Below the pieces are notes generated by a model, which made no database searches, was not told the DNA's origin, and was given only the letters and a program-made list of their open reading frames with translations. Position numbers and translations under genes: made by a program. Shown here piece after piece: positions 1 through 7,990 of a DNA stretch of 64,000 bases; position 1 is the first letter of the stretch, and each line of letters begins with the position of its first letter. Location: NCBI RefSeq assembly GCF_000710345.2, contig NZ_JHEL01000015.1:186001-250000 (forward strand). Direction: 5' to 3'. The DNA is from Curtobacterium sp. S6 (GTDB lineage: Bacteria; Actinomycetota; Actinomycetes; Actinomycetales; Micrococcaceae).

Positions 1-1
1 C

Positions 2-526
2 GCCGTCTTCGGCTCGCCGCACCCCGTGAACCTGTTTGGACAGGCCGGGCGACAGGTCATGTTCATCATCGTTTCTGTCTACGGTTGGTACCAGTGGAAA
101 ACCGCGAAGAACCAGGGCCGCGCCGCCGTCTCGCCCCGATGGGCAAGCTGGAAGGAACGCGTCGTCCTGGTGATCGCGCTCGGTGGCGGCACCGCGCTGC
201 TCACCCCGCTGTTTCGGGCGCTCGGCTCGTACGAACCCGTGTGGTCGGACGCGTGGATCTTTGTGGGCTCCCTGCTGGCGACCTGGGGCATGGCCCGCGG
301 CTGGGTGGAATTCTGGCTCATCTGGGTGGCCGTCGACGTCGTCGGCGTCCCGTTGCTGTTCTCGGCCGGCTACTACGCCTCCGGACTCATGTATCTCTTT
401 TACGGGTGCTTCACGCTGACCGGATTCTTCATCTGGTGGCGCACGCGCAACCGCGCACAACGGGTTGAGCTCGAGACGCAGTTCCCCGATCCCACGATCG
501 AGGTCACCGGGAAGGAACGGCCATGA
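2..526 (+). CDS. PnuC/RibM-type vitamin transporter, 5' end outside window
   Basis: Integral membrane transporter of the PnuC family; 174 residues are visible and the reading frame is open to the window edge, so the N-terminus is missing. Visible hallmarks are the FGQAGRQVMFIIVSVYGWYQW helix near the start of the visible part, several further hydrophobic segments, and a last helix followed by the basic WWRTRNR sequence. PnuC proteins carry nicotinamide riboside, but actinobacterial PnuC-like proteins encoded with rib genes (RibM) carry riboflavin. Because this gene overlaps ribD by ATGA, riboflavin uptake is the better guess. That assignment rests on context, not on substrate residues. An FMN riboswitch would lie upstream, outside the window. 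Confidence 0.85.
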   Translation, partial: AVFGSPHPVNLFGQAGRQVMFIIVSVYGWYQWKTAKNQGRAAVSPRWASWKERVVLVIALGGGTALLTPLFRALGSYEPVWSDAWIFVGSLLATWGMARGWVEFWLIWVAVDVVGVPLLFSAGYYASGLMYLFYGCFTLTGFFIWWRTRNRAQRVELETQFPDPTIEVTGKERP

Positions 527-1593
527 ATTCAGCGGCAGACACCAGGGCCATGCAGACGGCCCTGACGGCGGCGCTCCACGGGGTCCGCGGTGCGAATCCC
601 CTTGTCGGGGCGGTCCTGACGAACGGTTCGGGGGACATCCTGCATGTCGGTTGGCATCGGGGCAGCGGGACGCCACACGCCGAGGTCGATGTCCTCGACG
701 CCGCCCGACGGGCCGGCACCGACCTGAGCGACACCCGCCTCTACGTGAGCCTGGAGCCCTGTCATCATCAGGGTCGCACCGGGCCGTGCTCGCTGGCGAT
801 CGCGCGCGCGGGCATTCCGGTCGTCGTCTACGCCGCATCGGATGGTACCGAGGCCGCCGGGGGAGGCGAGTACCTGAGGTCTCGAGGCGTCGACGTCCGC
901 TCCGGGCTCCTGACGGAAGAATCTCACGCCCTCAACCATCGCTGGTGGGCCGCGCGGCGGGATGGCAGACCCTTCGTCACGGCCAAGGTCGCCGCGTCCC
1001 TGGACGGATGCGTCAGCGCCGCGGACGGCACGAGCCAATGGATCACCGGGCCTGAGTCCCGGGCGCACGGCCACGCCCTGCGCGCGCGGGCGGACGCGAT
1101 CCTCGTCGGGACGGGCACCGCGCTCGCGGATGATCCTCGACTGACCGCCCGCGATCACCGCGGTGCGCCGACGGAACAACAGCCGCTGCGGGCCGTCATG
1201 GGGTCACGGACCCTTCCTCAGGAAGCGAACCTGAACCGGCCCCCGGGCCACGTCCGGTTGGACACGCACGACCCGCACGAGGCCCTCGAGCGGCTGGCCG
1301 AGGACGGCGTGCGACACCTGTTGATCGAAGGCGGCCCGCAGATCCTCGCGGCCTTCCTGACCGCCGATTTGGTCGACGAGATGTACTGGTACGCCGCGCC
1401 TCTCCTCCTCGGCGGCGGCCGGTCCGCGACCCACGGCCTGAAGATCTCGACCCTGTCCGAGGCCCACCGTTTCCTGGCCGACCCCGCGGGGGCCGACATC
1501 GACGGGACCCGGGAAGGCATCGGCCGGCTCGGGACCGACACGCTCACTCACCTCGCGCCCCGCGCCGCGAAACCGACACACGACAGAAAGTAG
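523..1593 (+). CDS. ribD: Bifunctional riboflavin deaminase/reductase RibD
   Basis: Converts the first pyrimidine intermediate of riboflavin synthesis by deamination and then reduction of the ribosyl side chain. The N-terminal cytidine-deaminase-like domain (about residues 5-145) shows the zinc motif HAE at 52-54 and PCHHQGRTGPC with cysteines 80 and 89. The C-terminal reductase domain begins near GRPFVTAKVAASLDG (about 150) and continues to the end. At 356 residues the length is normal for the fused enzyme. The ATG overlaps the stop of the transporter gene (ATGA at 523-526), pointing to translational coupling. The stop lies only 6 nt before the next rib gene. Confidence 0.96.
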   Translation: MNSAADTRAMQTALTAALHGVRGANPLVGAVLTNGSGDILHVGWHRGSGTPHAEVDVLDAARRAGTDLSDTRLYVSLEPCHHQGRTGPCSLAIARAGIPVVVYAASDGTEAAGGGEYLRSRGVDVRSGLLTEESHALNHRWWAARRDGRPFVTAKVAASLDGCVSAADGTSQWITGPESRAHGHALRARADAILVGTGTALADDPRLTARDHRGAPTEQQPLRAVMGSRTLPQEANLNRPPGHVRLDTHDPHEALERLAEDGVRHLLIEGGPQILAAFLTADLVDEMYWYAAPLLLGGGRSATHGLKISTLSEAHRFLADPAGADIDGTREGIGRLGTDTLTHLAPRAAKPTHDRK

Positions 1594-1599
1594 CCACCT

Positions 1600-2907
1600 A
1601 TGTTCACCGGAATCATCGAATCCCTCGGAACCGTGGAGCACCTGGATCTCCGCGCGGACTCGGCCGTGCTCTCCGTCCGAGCCGGCGATCTCGTCGCTGA
1701 TCTCGCCGACGGCGGCTCCCTCGCGATCAACGGCGTGTGCCTCACGGCGACCCCCAACCGGGAGGAACCGGGACTCTTCACCGCCGACGTCATCGGGGAG
1801 ACGCTCGCCCGAACCACCCTGAAGACCCTGCACCCCGGATCCCGGGTCAACCTCGAACGGTGCCTTCGGGCCGACGGGCGATTCGACGGGCACATCGTCC
1901 AGGGCCACGTGGACGGGACGGGCAAGATCCTCGCGATCGAAGACCTGCCCGACTGGTCCATCGTGCGCATCGCCGTTCCGCGCGACCTCGCCCCGTACCT
2001 CGCGGAGAAGGGCTCGATCGCGGTCGACGGCATCTCGTTGACCGTGACCGCCGTCAGCGCGGCGGATGAGGCCCAGCCGTGGTTCGAGGTGGGCATCATC
2101 CCCACGACCCTGCGGGCGACCACCCTCGGCGCCGCGCACGCCGGCGACCCCGTCAACCTCGAGACCGACGCTGTGGCGAAATACTTGGCTCGCGCGCGGG
2201 AATTCGACGTCATCACGGGCGAGCCGGAGGCGATCGGCCTCGCCGTGGAGCCCACGGTCACCGTGGAAGATTCCGGGAAGGGGCTCGATACGGTCGACGA
2301 CGCCGTGCGCGCGATCCGTGCCGGGGGCCTCGCGGTCGTGGTCGACGACGAGGACCGCGAGAACGAGGGCGACCTCATCGGCGCCGCGGCGCTCGCCGAC
2401 CCGGCGCGCCTGGGATTCATGGTGCGCCATTCCTCCGGCGTGGTCTGTGCCCCCATGACCCCCGAACGCGCGGATGCGTTGGATCTGCCGCCCATGACCA
2501 ACGTCAACGAGGATCCCAAGGCGACCGCCTACACCGTCACGTGCGATGCCGCCCACGGCATCACCTCGGGCATTAGCGCGAGCGACCGGGCCAGGACGTT
2601 GAACGTCCTCGCCGGCTCGTCCTCGACGCCGGCGGAACTGACCCGACCCGGGCACATTCTGCCGCTCCGAGCGGTTTCCGGCGGGGTGCGTGAGCGGCAG
2701 GGACACACCGAGGCCGCCGTCGATCTGGCCCGTTTGGCGGGGCTCCCCGAGGTCGGTTACATCGCCGAGGTGGTCCACGACGACGGATCGATGATGCGTT
2801 TCGAGGCCCTCCGGGAGTTCGCGACGACCCACGGTCTGCCCATGATTTCGATCGCCGACCTCCAGGAGGTTTTGGAGGAAGCGGCGGAGGAGGAGCGCAC
2901 CGCATGA
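1600..2907 (+). CDS. Riboflavin synthase (RibE) fused to DHBP synthase (RibB)
   Basis: One uninterrupted 435-residue frame holds two enzymes. Residues 1 to about 196 are riboflavin synthase alpha: it starts MFTGIIE, has paired lumazine-binding halves with INGVCLT and IAVDGISLTV, and contains HIVQGHVDG. After a linker of about 30 residues, residues 229 to about 425 are 3,4-dihydroxy-2-butanone-4-phosphate synthase, with the acidic metal-site motif EDRENEGD at 251-258, HGITSGISASDRA and PGHILPLRA. No stop, frameshift or internal ribosome-binding site is evident between the halves. Usually RibB is fused to RibA (ribBA), whereas here RibA is a separate downstream gene. The product would make one substrate of lumazine synthase and also perform the last step of the pathway. 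Confidence 0.93.
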   Translation: MFTGIIESLGTVEHLDLRADSAVLSVRAGDLVADLADGGSLAINGVCLTATPNREEPGLFTADVIGETLARTTLKTLHPGSRVNLERCLRADGRFDGHIVQGHVDGTGKILAIEDLPDWSIVRIAVPRDLAPYLAEKGSIAVDGISLTVTAVSAADEAQPWFEVGIIPTTLRATTLGAAHAGDPVNLETDAVAKYLARAREFDVITGEPEAIGLAVEPTVTVEDSGKGLDTVDDAVRAIRAGGLAVVVDDEDRENEGDLIGAAALADPARLGFMVRHSSGVVCAPMTPERADALDLPPMTNVNEDPKATAYTVTCDAAHGITSGISASDRARTLNVLAGSSSTPAELTRPGHILPLRAVSGGVRERQGHTEAAVDLARLAGLPEVGYIAEVVHDDGSMMRFEALREFATTHGLPMISIADLQEVLEEAAEEERTA

Positions 2908-3614
2908 GCGCCGAACCGTCACCCTCGGCCGAGATGGGCTCGGCCGACCGGCCGGTGACCCGTTCCGCACCCGTCCGGGTGCCCACCCCGCACGGCACCT
3001 TTGAGATGCGCGCGTGGTCCTTCCCCGACGGCAACGAGATCCTCAGCGCGACCGCTATCGATCACGATGGGACGGTGATCGACGCCGCGAACCCCGCACC
3101 CCTGGTGCGGCTCCATTCCGAGTGTCTCACCGGCGACGTCTTCGGGTCCTTCCGCTGCGACTGCGGTCCGCAATTGCATCAGGGGCTCGAAAAGATCGCC
3201 CGCGTCGGCGGAAAACTGATCTATATCAAGGGGCACGAGGGGCGCGGCATCGGCTTGGTCAACAAGCTCAAGGCGTACGCCCTGCAAGATCGCGGGCTCG
3301 ACACCGTTGACGCGAATGTCGCCCTGGGATTCGACCCGGATCCGCGGGCCTATCGTCAGGCCGCATGCGTCTTGAGGGAACTGGGGGTCACGACGTTGCG
3401 GCTCATGACCAACAACCCGGCCAAGGCCGAGGCATTGGCTGGACTCGGCCTCGACGTGACCTCGATCGAGCCCGACGAGGTGCCACCGCGCGAGGAGAAC
3501 GCACGGTATTTGGCGACCAAGAGGGACCGCATGAATCACCGCCTCGAACTTCGCACGGCCCAGCCCGGCGAGGACCTCACCGACCACGACCACACCACAC
3601 ATCACGACATCTGA
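2904..3614 (+). CDS. ribA: GTP cyclohydrolase II (stand-alone RibA)
   Basis: Opens GTP to give formate, pyrophosphate and the diaminopyrimidine that RibD uses. The zinc site is complete: C74, C85 and C87 in the segment SECLTGDVFGSFRCDCG. The nucleotide-binding and active-site stretch GHEGRGIGLVNKLKAYALQD and the LRLMTNNPAK motif follow. At 236 residues it is the length of a stand-alone enzyme with about 25 extra N-terminal residues of low complexity and a short tail. The start overlaps the stop of the RibE-RibB fusion by ATGA, so all rib genes probably lie on one mRNA. The separation from RibB is the unusual point. Confidence 0.95.
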   Translation: MSAEPSPSAEMGSADRPVTRSAPVRVPTPHGTFEMRAWSFPDGNEILSATAIDHDGTVIDAANPAPLVRLHSECLTGDVFGSFRCDCGPQLHQGLEKIARVGGKLIYIKGHEGRGIGLVNKLKAYALQDRGLDTVDANVALGFDPDPRAYRQAACVLRELGVTTLRLMTNNPAKAEALAGLGLDVTSIEPDEVPPREENARYLATKRDRMNHRLELRTAQPGEDLTDHDHTTHHDI

Positions 3615-3623
3615 GGAGACATC

Positions 3624-4100
3624 ATGAGCGGAGCCGGCGCAGCCGAGACACACTTGACCGAGCTGAAGACCGAGGGACTGAAGGTCGCCGTCGTGGCGGC
3701 CTCGTGGCACGACCGGGTCATGAACGGGTTGCTCGGCGGAGCCGAGCGGGCCCTTCAGGACGCGGGACTGCACCAGAGCGCGACCATCGTGCGGGTTCCC
3801 GGCTCGTTCGAATTGCCCGTCGCGGCGGCCCGCCTGGCCGCGAGCCACGACGCGGTCGTCGCCCTCGGCGTGGTGATTCGCGGCGGAACCCCGCATTTTG
3901 ACTACGTGTGTGAAGCCGCGACCCAGGGCCTGACCCAGGTCAGCGTCACGACCGGCACACCGGTCGGCTTCGGCGTGTTGACCTGTGATGACGAGCAACA
4001 GGCCCTGGACCGCGCGGGTATCGAGGAGTCATCGGAGGACAAAGGATACGAAGCCACGGCCGCGGCCGTCCACACCGCGGTAACACTGTCCCAACTCTGA
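3624..4100 (+). CDS. ribH: 6,7-dimethyl-8-ribityllumazine synthase
   Basis: Condenses the ribitylamino-pyrimidine with dihydroxybutanone phosphate to lumazine, the substrate of riboflavin synthase. Family motifs are visible: [13 protein letters not shown] for substrate binding, [11 protein letters not shown], and [13 protein letters not shown] (most homologues have RGETPHFDYV, so the E-to-G change is a mild oddity), then [12 protein letters not shown]. The length of 158 residues is typical for the shell-forming subunit. A GAGGAG ribosome-binding site sits just upstream, 9 nt after ribA ends. It closes the riboflavin cluster. Confidence 0.96.
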   Translation: MSGAGAAETHLTELKTEGLKVAVVAASWHDRVMNGLLGGAERALQDAGLHQSATIVRVPGSFELPVAAARLAASHDAVVALGVVIRGGTPHFDYVCEAATQGLTQVSVTTGTPVGFGVLTCDDEQQALDRAGIEESSEDKGYEATAAAVHTAVTLSQL

Positions 4101-4123
4101 TCCCGTCGGGGTAACCTGAACGG

Positions 4124-4387
4124 GTGAAAACGTTTGAAGAGCTCTTCACCGAGCTGACCGCCAAAGCTGCTGACAGGCCCGCCGGATCCGCAACGGTGGC
4201 CGAATTGGACTCCGGAATTCACGGGATCGGAAAGAAAGTGGTCGAGGAGGCCGCTGAAGTGTGGATGGCCGGTGAATATCAGACCGATGAGGAGCTTTCC
4301 GAGGAGATCTCCCAGCTGATCTATCACCTGCAGGTCATGATGATCGCCCGCGGCCTCTCGCCGCGGGACATCTACGCCTACCTCTGA
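4124..4387 (+). CDS. hisE: Phosphoribosyl-ATP pyrophosphatase HisE
   Basis: Second step of histidine synthesis: hydrolysis of phosphoribosyl-ATP to phosphoribosyl-AMP. The 87-residue all-alpha protein has the MazG-like metal-binding pattern [10 protein letters not shown] and the second helix [14 protein letters not shown]. The start is GTG, 23 nt after the ribH stop and before MKTFEELF, the usual N-terminus of actinobacterial HisE. The gene stands directly before hisG, the usual arrangement in this phylum. HisI, which catalyses the next step, is encoded separately 3.6 kb downstream rather than fused. Confidence 0.95.
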   Translation: MKTFEELFTELTAKAADRPAGSATVAELDSGIHGIGKKVVEEAAEVWMAGEYQTDEELSEEISQLIYHLQVMMIARGLSPRDIYAYL

Positions 4388-4439
4388 CCGCGGACGAGTC
4401 CGCCTCACCACCTCGACCGACCCCCTCAGAAGGACCCTC

Positions 4440-5285
4440 ATGCTGCGTATTGCCGTGCCGAATAAAGGCGCCCTCTCCCAAGCCGCCCAGGCCATGCTCA
4501 CCGAAGCGGGGTACCTGCAACGGCGTGATAGCCGCGAGCTGGTGATCGTCGACGAGGTCAACAACGTCGAATTCTTTTACCTTCGTCCCCGCGACATCGC
4601 GGTGTACGTCGGTCACGGAACCTTGGACGTCGGCATTACCGGACGCGACCTGCTGATCGATTCCGAGGCGAACGCGGAGGAGGCCCTGGGCCTCGATTTT
4701 GCGCGCTCGACCTTCCACTTCGCGGGGCCCCGGGATCAGTTCAGCGATATCGGCCAGCTCCAGGGGAAACGGATCGCGACGAGCTATTCGAGCCTCGTCA
4801 GGAAGTTCCTGGACGAGCGAGGCATCGAAGCGTCGGTGGTCCGGCTTGACGGAGCCATCGAATCCTCGATTCGCCTGGGGGTCGCGGACGCGATCGCCGA
4901 CGTCGTGGAAACCGGCAACACCATGCGGGCCGCGGGACTCGAGCCCTTCGGCGAGCCCCTCATGCGCTCGGAGGCCCTGCTCATCAAGCGCAACGGGCTG
5001 GAAGACCAGGACGGTCTCGACGTCCTGTCCCGGCGCCTGCGCGGCGTCCTGGTGGCACGGCAGTACGTCCTGATGGATTACGACGTCAGCGGAGACAACC
5101 TCGATGCCGCGACCGCCGTCACCCCGGGGCTTGAGGCTCCGACCGTCTCACCCTTGCAGCGCGAGGGTTGGTTCGCCGTGCGCACGATGGTTCCGAAGAA
5201 ATCCACTAATCAGATCATGGACAGCCTGTACGAGGCCGGAGCACGGGCCATTCTGGTCTCGCCGATCGCCGCCGCGCGGTTGTAA
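4440..5285 (+). CDS. hisG: ATP phosphoribosyltransferase HisG, long form
   Basis: Commits PRPP and ATP to histidine synthesis. The 281-residue length marks the long form with a C-terminal ACT-like regulatory domain (about 210-281), which carries histidine feedback inhibition in homologues. It starts [12 protein letters not shown] and contains [10 protein letters not shown] and the PRPP-loop-like segment [19 protein letters not shown]. The ATG at 4440 follows an AGAAGGA ribosome-binding site with good spacing. It lies 52 nt after hisE, so cotranscription is likely. Confidence 0.97.
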   Translation: MLRIAVPNKGALSQAAQAMLTEAGYLQRRDSRELVIVDEVNNVEFFYLRPRDIAVYVGHGTLDVGITGRDLLIDSEANAEEALGLDFARSTFHFAGPRDQFSDIGQLQGKRIATSYSSLVRKFLDERGIEASVVRLDGAIESSIRLGVADAIADVVETGNTMRAAGLEPFGEPLMRSEALLIKRNGLEDQDGLDVLSRRLRGVLVARQYVLMDYDVSGDNLDAATAVTPGLEAPTVSPLQREGWFAVRTMVPKKSTNQIMDSLYEAGARAILVSPIAAARL

Positions 5286-5314
5286 CTCGATTCGCGGGCC
5301 TGGAAGGAAAAATT

Positions 5315-6079
5315 ATGGGCGTTGCCGTGCGTGTCATCCCGTGCTTGGACGTCGATGCCGGGCGCGTCGTCAAGGGCGTCAATTTTGAGGGACTCCGTGA
5401 CGCCGGAGATCCCGTCGAGCTCGCGCGCCGCTATGACGCGGCCGGGGCCGACGAGTTGACCTTCCTCGACGTCACGGCCTCATCTTCCTACCGGGCGACC
5501 ACCTACGACATCGTGGCGCGGACCGCCGAGGAGGTCTTTATCCCCTTGACCGTCGGCGGTGGCGTCCGAACCCCCGAGGACGTCGATCGTCTCCTGCGCG
5601 CCGGGGCGGACAAAGCGTCGATCAATACGGCCGCGATCGCCCGGCCGGATGTCATCAGCGAGATCTCGGATCGTTTCGGCAACCAGGTGCTGGTGCTTTC
5701 CGTGGACGCGAAGAGGAGCGGTCAGACCCCGTCGGGGTTTGAGGTCACCACACACGGTGGGCGCACCTCGACCGGGATCGACGCCCTCGAGTGGGCGCGA
5801 GAGGCCGCGGATCGAGGCGTCGGCGAGGTCCTGGTGAACTCCATTGACGCCGACGGGACCCGCGAGGGCTTCGACCTGGAGATGATCCGAGCGGTTCGCG
5901 GGGTCGTGGACATTCCCCTGATCGCGTCCGGCGGCGCGGGGGAGGCCGCGCACTTCCCGGAGGCCGTGCGGGCGGGGGCGGACGCCGTCTTGGCGGCCTC
6001 GATCTTCCATTTCGGGCCCGACAACGCGATTCGCGACGTGAAATCGGCGATTCGCGAGGCGGGATTCGAGGTCCGCTGA
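5315..6079 (+). CDS. hisF: Imidazole glycerol phosphate synthase cyclase subunit HisF
   Basis: TIM-barrel cyclase that, with the amidotransferase HisH, makes imidazole glycerol phosphate and AICAR. It begins with [20 protein letters not shown], which includes the catalytic aspartate of the DVD motif. The second half-barrel has VLSVDAKR and phosphate-binding loops [10 protein letters not shown] and [11 protein letters not shown]. The length of 254 residues is standard. The ribosome-binding site AAGGAAAAATT precedes the ATG. HisH, HisA and HisB are not in the window. The next gene converges, with a 19-nt gap. Confidence 0.97.
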   Translation: MGVAVRVIPCLDVDAGRVVKGVNFEGLRDAGDPVELARRYDAAGADELTFLDVTASSSYRATTYDIVARTAEEVFIPLTVGGGVRTPEDVDRLLRAGADKASINTAAIARPDVISEISDRFGNQVLVLSVDAKRSGQTPSGFEVTTHGGRTSTGIDALEWAREAADRGVGEVLVNSIDADGTREGFDLEMIRAVRGVVDIPLIASGGAGEAAHFPEAVRAGADAVLAASIFHFGPDNAIRDVKSAIREAGFEVR

Positions 6080-6098
6080 CGCCCGTCCCGCGGCGGTA

Positions 6099-6779
6099 TT
6101 AGTAGGAGACCTCCACGCGCGCCGCGTCCCGGCGGCCGAACAGGTACATCAGCAGTTCCAGCGGTTCTCCGGTCAGCACCGCGGCGTCTCCGGTGCGGGG
6201 CGACCGCACGACCTTCTGGACGAGTCCGCTGACGCGCGATGAATCCGCCGACTTCCGGACCACCGAGGTTCCGTAGCGGGGCGCACCCTGGTCGTCGGTT
6301 CCCACCAGGGTCAGCCCGTCGGGGTAGCCCTTGGCCATGAGCGCGGCGCGACGGTCCAGCGCCTTCCAGATCTTCTGCTGTTCTTCCGGGTCGGCGGTCC
6401 GGCCGGAATTCATCTCGACGGCCTCGGGGGACCCGCGAAGGATATCTTCGCGATGCACGATGTATTCCAGGTAATTGACGTTCTCATCGGCGGTGTCGTG
6501 GCGCCGGGTCAGGGGACGTGCCGCCTCGAAGGTGGCCAGGCCATCCGAAAAGGCGTGCCCGTCGGACAGCTCTTCGGCGAGCTCTTCGGTCTTGGCCTCG
6601 GTGCGTTTCGACAATGGCGGCAACACCACTCCGGCCGCGATGTCGGGTCGGGTTTCCCGCAGGATGAGGTGGGCCAGCATGTGCTCCGTATTCCAGCCCT
6701 CGCACAGGGTGGGCAACCCGGGGCCGACACGTTCGAGGACGGTGACAAGGTCATGGCGGAGGTCTGTGATCGCAGTCAT
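6099..6779 (-). CDS. TIGR03085-type metal-binding (DinB/MDMPI-like) protein
   Basis: A 226-residue protein of the DinB/mycothiol-dependent maleylpyruvate isomerase superfamily. Recognisable features are the N-terminal helical-bundle segment LCEGWNTEHMLAHLILRETRPD, the central NYLEYIVHREDILRG with metal-ligand histidine, and the C-terminal GEPLELLMYLFGR, which matches the TIGR03085 subgroup. In Micrococcales relatives this gene normally lies between hisF and hisI, as here. The ATG at 6779 is chosen because a TACAAT -10 box lies 6 nt upstream (leaderless); an upstream GTG at 6821 would put that box inside the gene. The substrate is unknown; mycothiol chemistry is only a family-based guess. Confidence 0.8.
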   Translation of the reverse strand: MTAITDLRHDLVTVLERVGPGLPTLCEGWNTEHMLAHLILRETRPDIAAGVVLPPLSKRTEAKTEELAEELSDGHAFSDGLATFEAARPLTRRHDTADENVNYLEYIVHREDILRGSPEAVEMNSGRTADPEEQQKIWKALDRRAALMAKGYPDGLTLVGTDDQGAPRYGTSVVRKSADSSRVSGLVQKVVRSPRTGDAAVLTGEPLELLMYLFGRRDAARVEVSY

Positions 6780-6785
6780 GTCTCG

Positions 6786-6791
6786 ATTGTA
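6786..6791 (-). promoter_or_regulatory. -10 box of the TIGR03085-type gene
   Basis: TACAAT on the minus strand ends 6 nt before the ATG at 6779. This spacing places the transcription start at about the A of the ATG, indicating a leaderless mRNA. No Shine-Dalgarno sequence is visible. Confidence 0.5.
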
Positions 6792-6850
6792 GGCGCATAT
6801 GCGTCCCATGTGGAGCGTCACAAAGGTGTCACGAACTCCTGGCGTTTATT

Positions 6851-6856
6851 TATAAT
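6851..6856 (+). promoter_or_regulatory. -10 box of the exported-protein gene
   Basis: A perfect TATAAT lies in an AT-rich patch 54 nt before the start codon at 6911. No convincing -35 hexamer is seen 17 nt upstream. The AT-richness contrasts with the flanking his genes. Confidence 0.45.
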
Positions 6857-6910
6857 TTTAAACGTTGTGTCCGGATAAGACGGATGATTGGGCACGACAT
6901 GAAAGGAATT

Positions 6911-7831
6911 ATGGAACACGCAAAAATGGTGAAAACCGAACTTACAAGACGCAGCGTGGCGCGAGGAGCGATGTGGTCGGTGCCCGTGGTCTGCGCTTCG
7001 AGTGCAGTCCCGGCCATAGCCGCTAGCCGGAGTGTTCAGCAGACGTTGCCGGGGGCCGGGTTGTACGTCACGGCCTCTAAGACGGACGGTGGCATCGGGT
7101 ACGGCCCAGACGACGGGACCACCAACACGGCCGACAGCTCTCTGAATTGGAATCCGGCGACGGGGAAACCGACTAATTGTCAGCGCTTCGCTCACGGGGA
7201 AGGGATTTTCACGCCCGGAAGCAATTCCACTAGCGGGGCCGATGGTTCGTACGGCTCGACCAGTGGTTTCTGGTGGGCGACCCCGCAGGACGATGCGGGC
7301 AACTTCATTAAAGGTGCCACCGCTCAGCTGAACGCTGGAGCGAAATTCGTGACGACCGTCAAGCTCACCGTTCCCGCCGGCGCGAACGCGTCGTGGACGT
7401 TGAGCAACGTGACCATAAACAGGAAGAAATGGGGTCAAGGCGGGCTCTCGGGTCCCCTCGTGCGCCTGCCCGGAGCGCGAAACGCTCTGGCATTCGGTGG
7501 CGTGAAGGGGACGTGGACCGCCTCGGCTCCCTCGGTTACTCCGGGCGCCAACGGGGACATGGTCTTTACCGGGACCATAACCTTCCAGACCACGGAGAAC
7601 GCGCTCGTTCGGGATAACGGGAAGCAACACTATGGCCAGGCTGTCATCATGCCGGGGACCGTATTCTTCCAGACTGCCTACGGGTGGAATCAGTTCACCC
7701 TGACCTCGACCGTGGAGAACGCCACCATTGTCACCACAGTGCCGGGAGGGTATACGAATCCCTATCCAGCGAGTAAACCGCTGGTTCTCACCAAAACGCT
7801 GACCACCACGACCTTCATCGTCCCATGTTGA
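6911..7831 (+). CDS. Exported protein with Tat-like signal, unknown function (copy 1)
   Basis: A 306-residue protein of unknown function. The N-terminus has twin arginines, a hydrophobic stretch and a cleavage-like site: TRRSVARG, then MWSVPVVCASS, then AVPAIAAS at about 30-40. The same layout occurs in two other proteins of this window (24513-25109 and 26203-26841). The mature part is rich in T, G, N and S, has predicted beta-strand character, lacks further membrane segments and ends in a cysteine. The start at 6911 is preferred because AAAGGA precedes it at normal spacing; in-frame ATGs at 6884 and 6899 lack such a site. The gene sits in a conserved his-trp block, suggesting later insertion. 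Surface exposure is inferred. Confidence 0.72.
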   Translation: MEHAKMVKTELTRRSVARGAMWSVPVVCASSAVPAIAASRSVQQTLPGAGLYVTASKTDGGIGYGPDDGTTNTADSSLNWNPATGKPTNCQRFAHGEGIFTPGSNSTSGADGSYGSTSGFWWATPQDDAGNFIKGATAQLNAGAKFVTTVKLTVPAGANASWTLSNVTINRKKWGQGGLSGPLVRLPGARNALAFGGVKGTWTASAPSVTPGANGDMVFTGTITFQTTENALVRDNGKQHYGQAVIMPGTVFFQTAYGWNQFTLTSTVENATIVTTVPGGYTNPYPASKPLVLTKTLTTTTFIVPC

Positions 7832-7896
7832 GGCACGTGGTGACACAACCTCGATTTAGCGGGGGGGGGGTAGCCTCTTCCAGGAAAAATATCGGG

Positions 7897-7938
7897 TCTG
7901 GGTATGAATCCACCGGAACGGACGGATTCATACCCAGA
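7897..7938. promoter_or_regulatory. Perfect 15-bp inverted repeat upstream of hisI
   Basis: Arms 7897-7911 (TCTGGGTATGAATCC) and 7924-7938 are exact reverse complements around a 12-nt loop. There is no T-run after it, so it is not a canonical terminator. It lies after the exported-protein gene and about 40 nt before the hisI -10 box, so it may end the upstream transcript or bind a regulator. A run of ten G residues sits nearby at 7861-7870. Confidence 0.6.
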
Positions 7939-7977
7939 TTCGTGTTCGGCTCCGTGGGGACCCGGCTCGATGCGCGG

Positions 7978-7983
7978 TAGGCT
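7978..7983 (+). promoter_or_regulatory. -10 box of hisI-trp operon
   Basis: TAGGCT followed by 7 nt and then the hisI ATG at 7991. The spacing implies a leaderless transcript. The absence of a leader leaves no room for a trp attenuator before trpE. Confidence 0.5.
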
Positions 7984-7990
7984 GGTGCCG

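Noticed and set aside
1204-2970. Long open frame on the minus strand across ribD and the RibE-RibB gene
   Set aside because: It is the third-position shadow of well-conserved genes on the plus strand, rich in R, G and D, with no family features. The same applies to the long antisense frames at 17175-18851, 20107-21579 and 31545-33182.
7904-7990. N-terminal extension of HisI by 29 residues
   Set aside because: The extension starts inside the palindrome and covers the TAGGCT -10 box; the core HisI homology begins after 7991.
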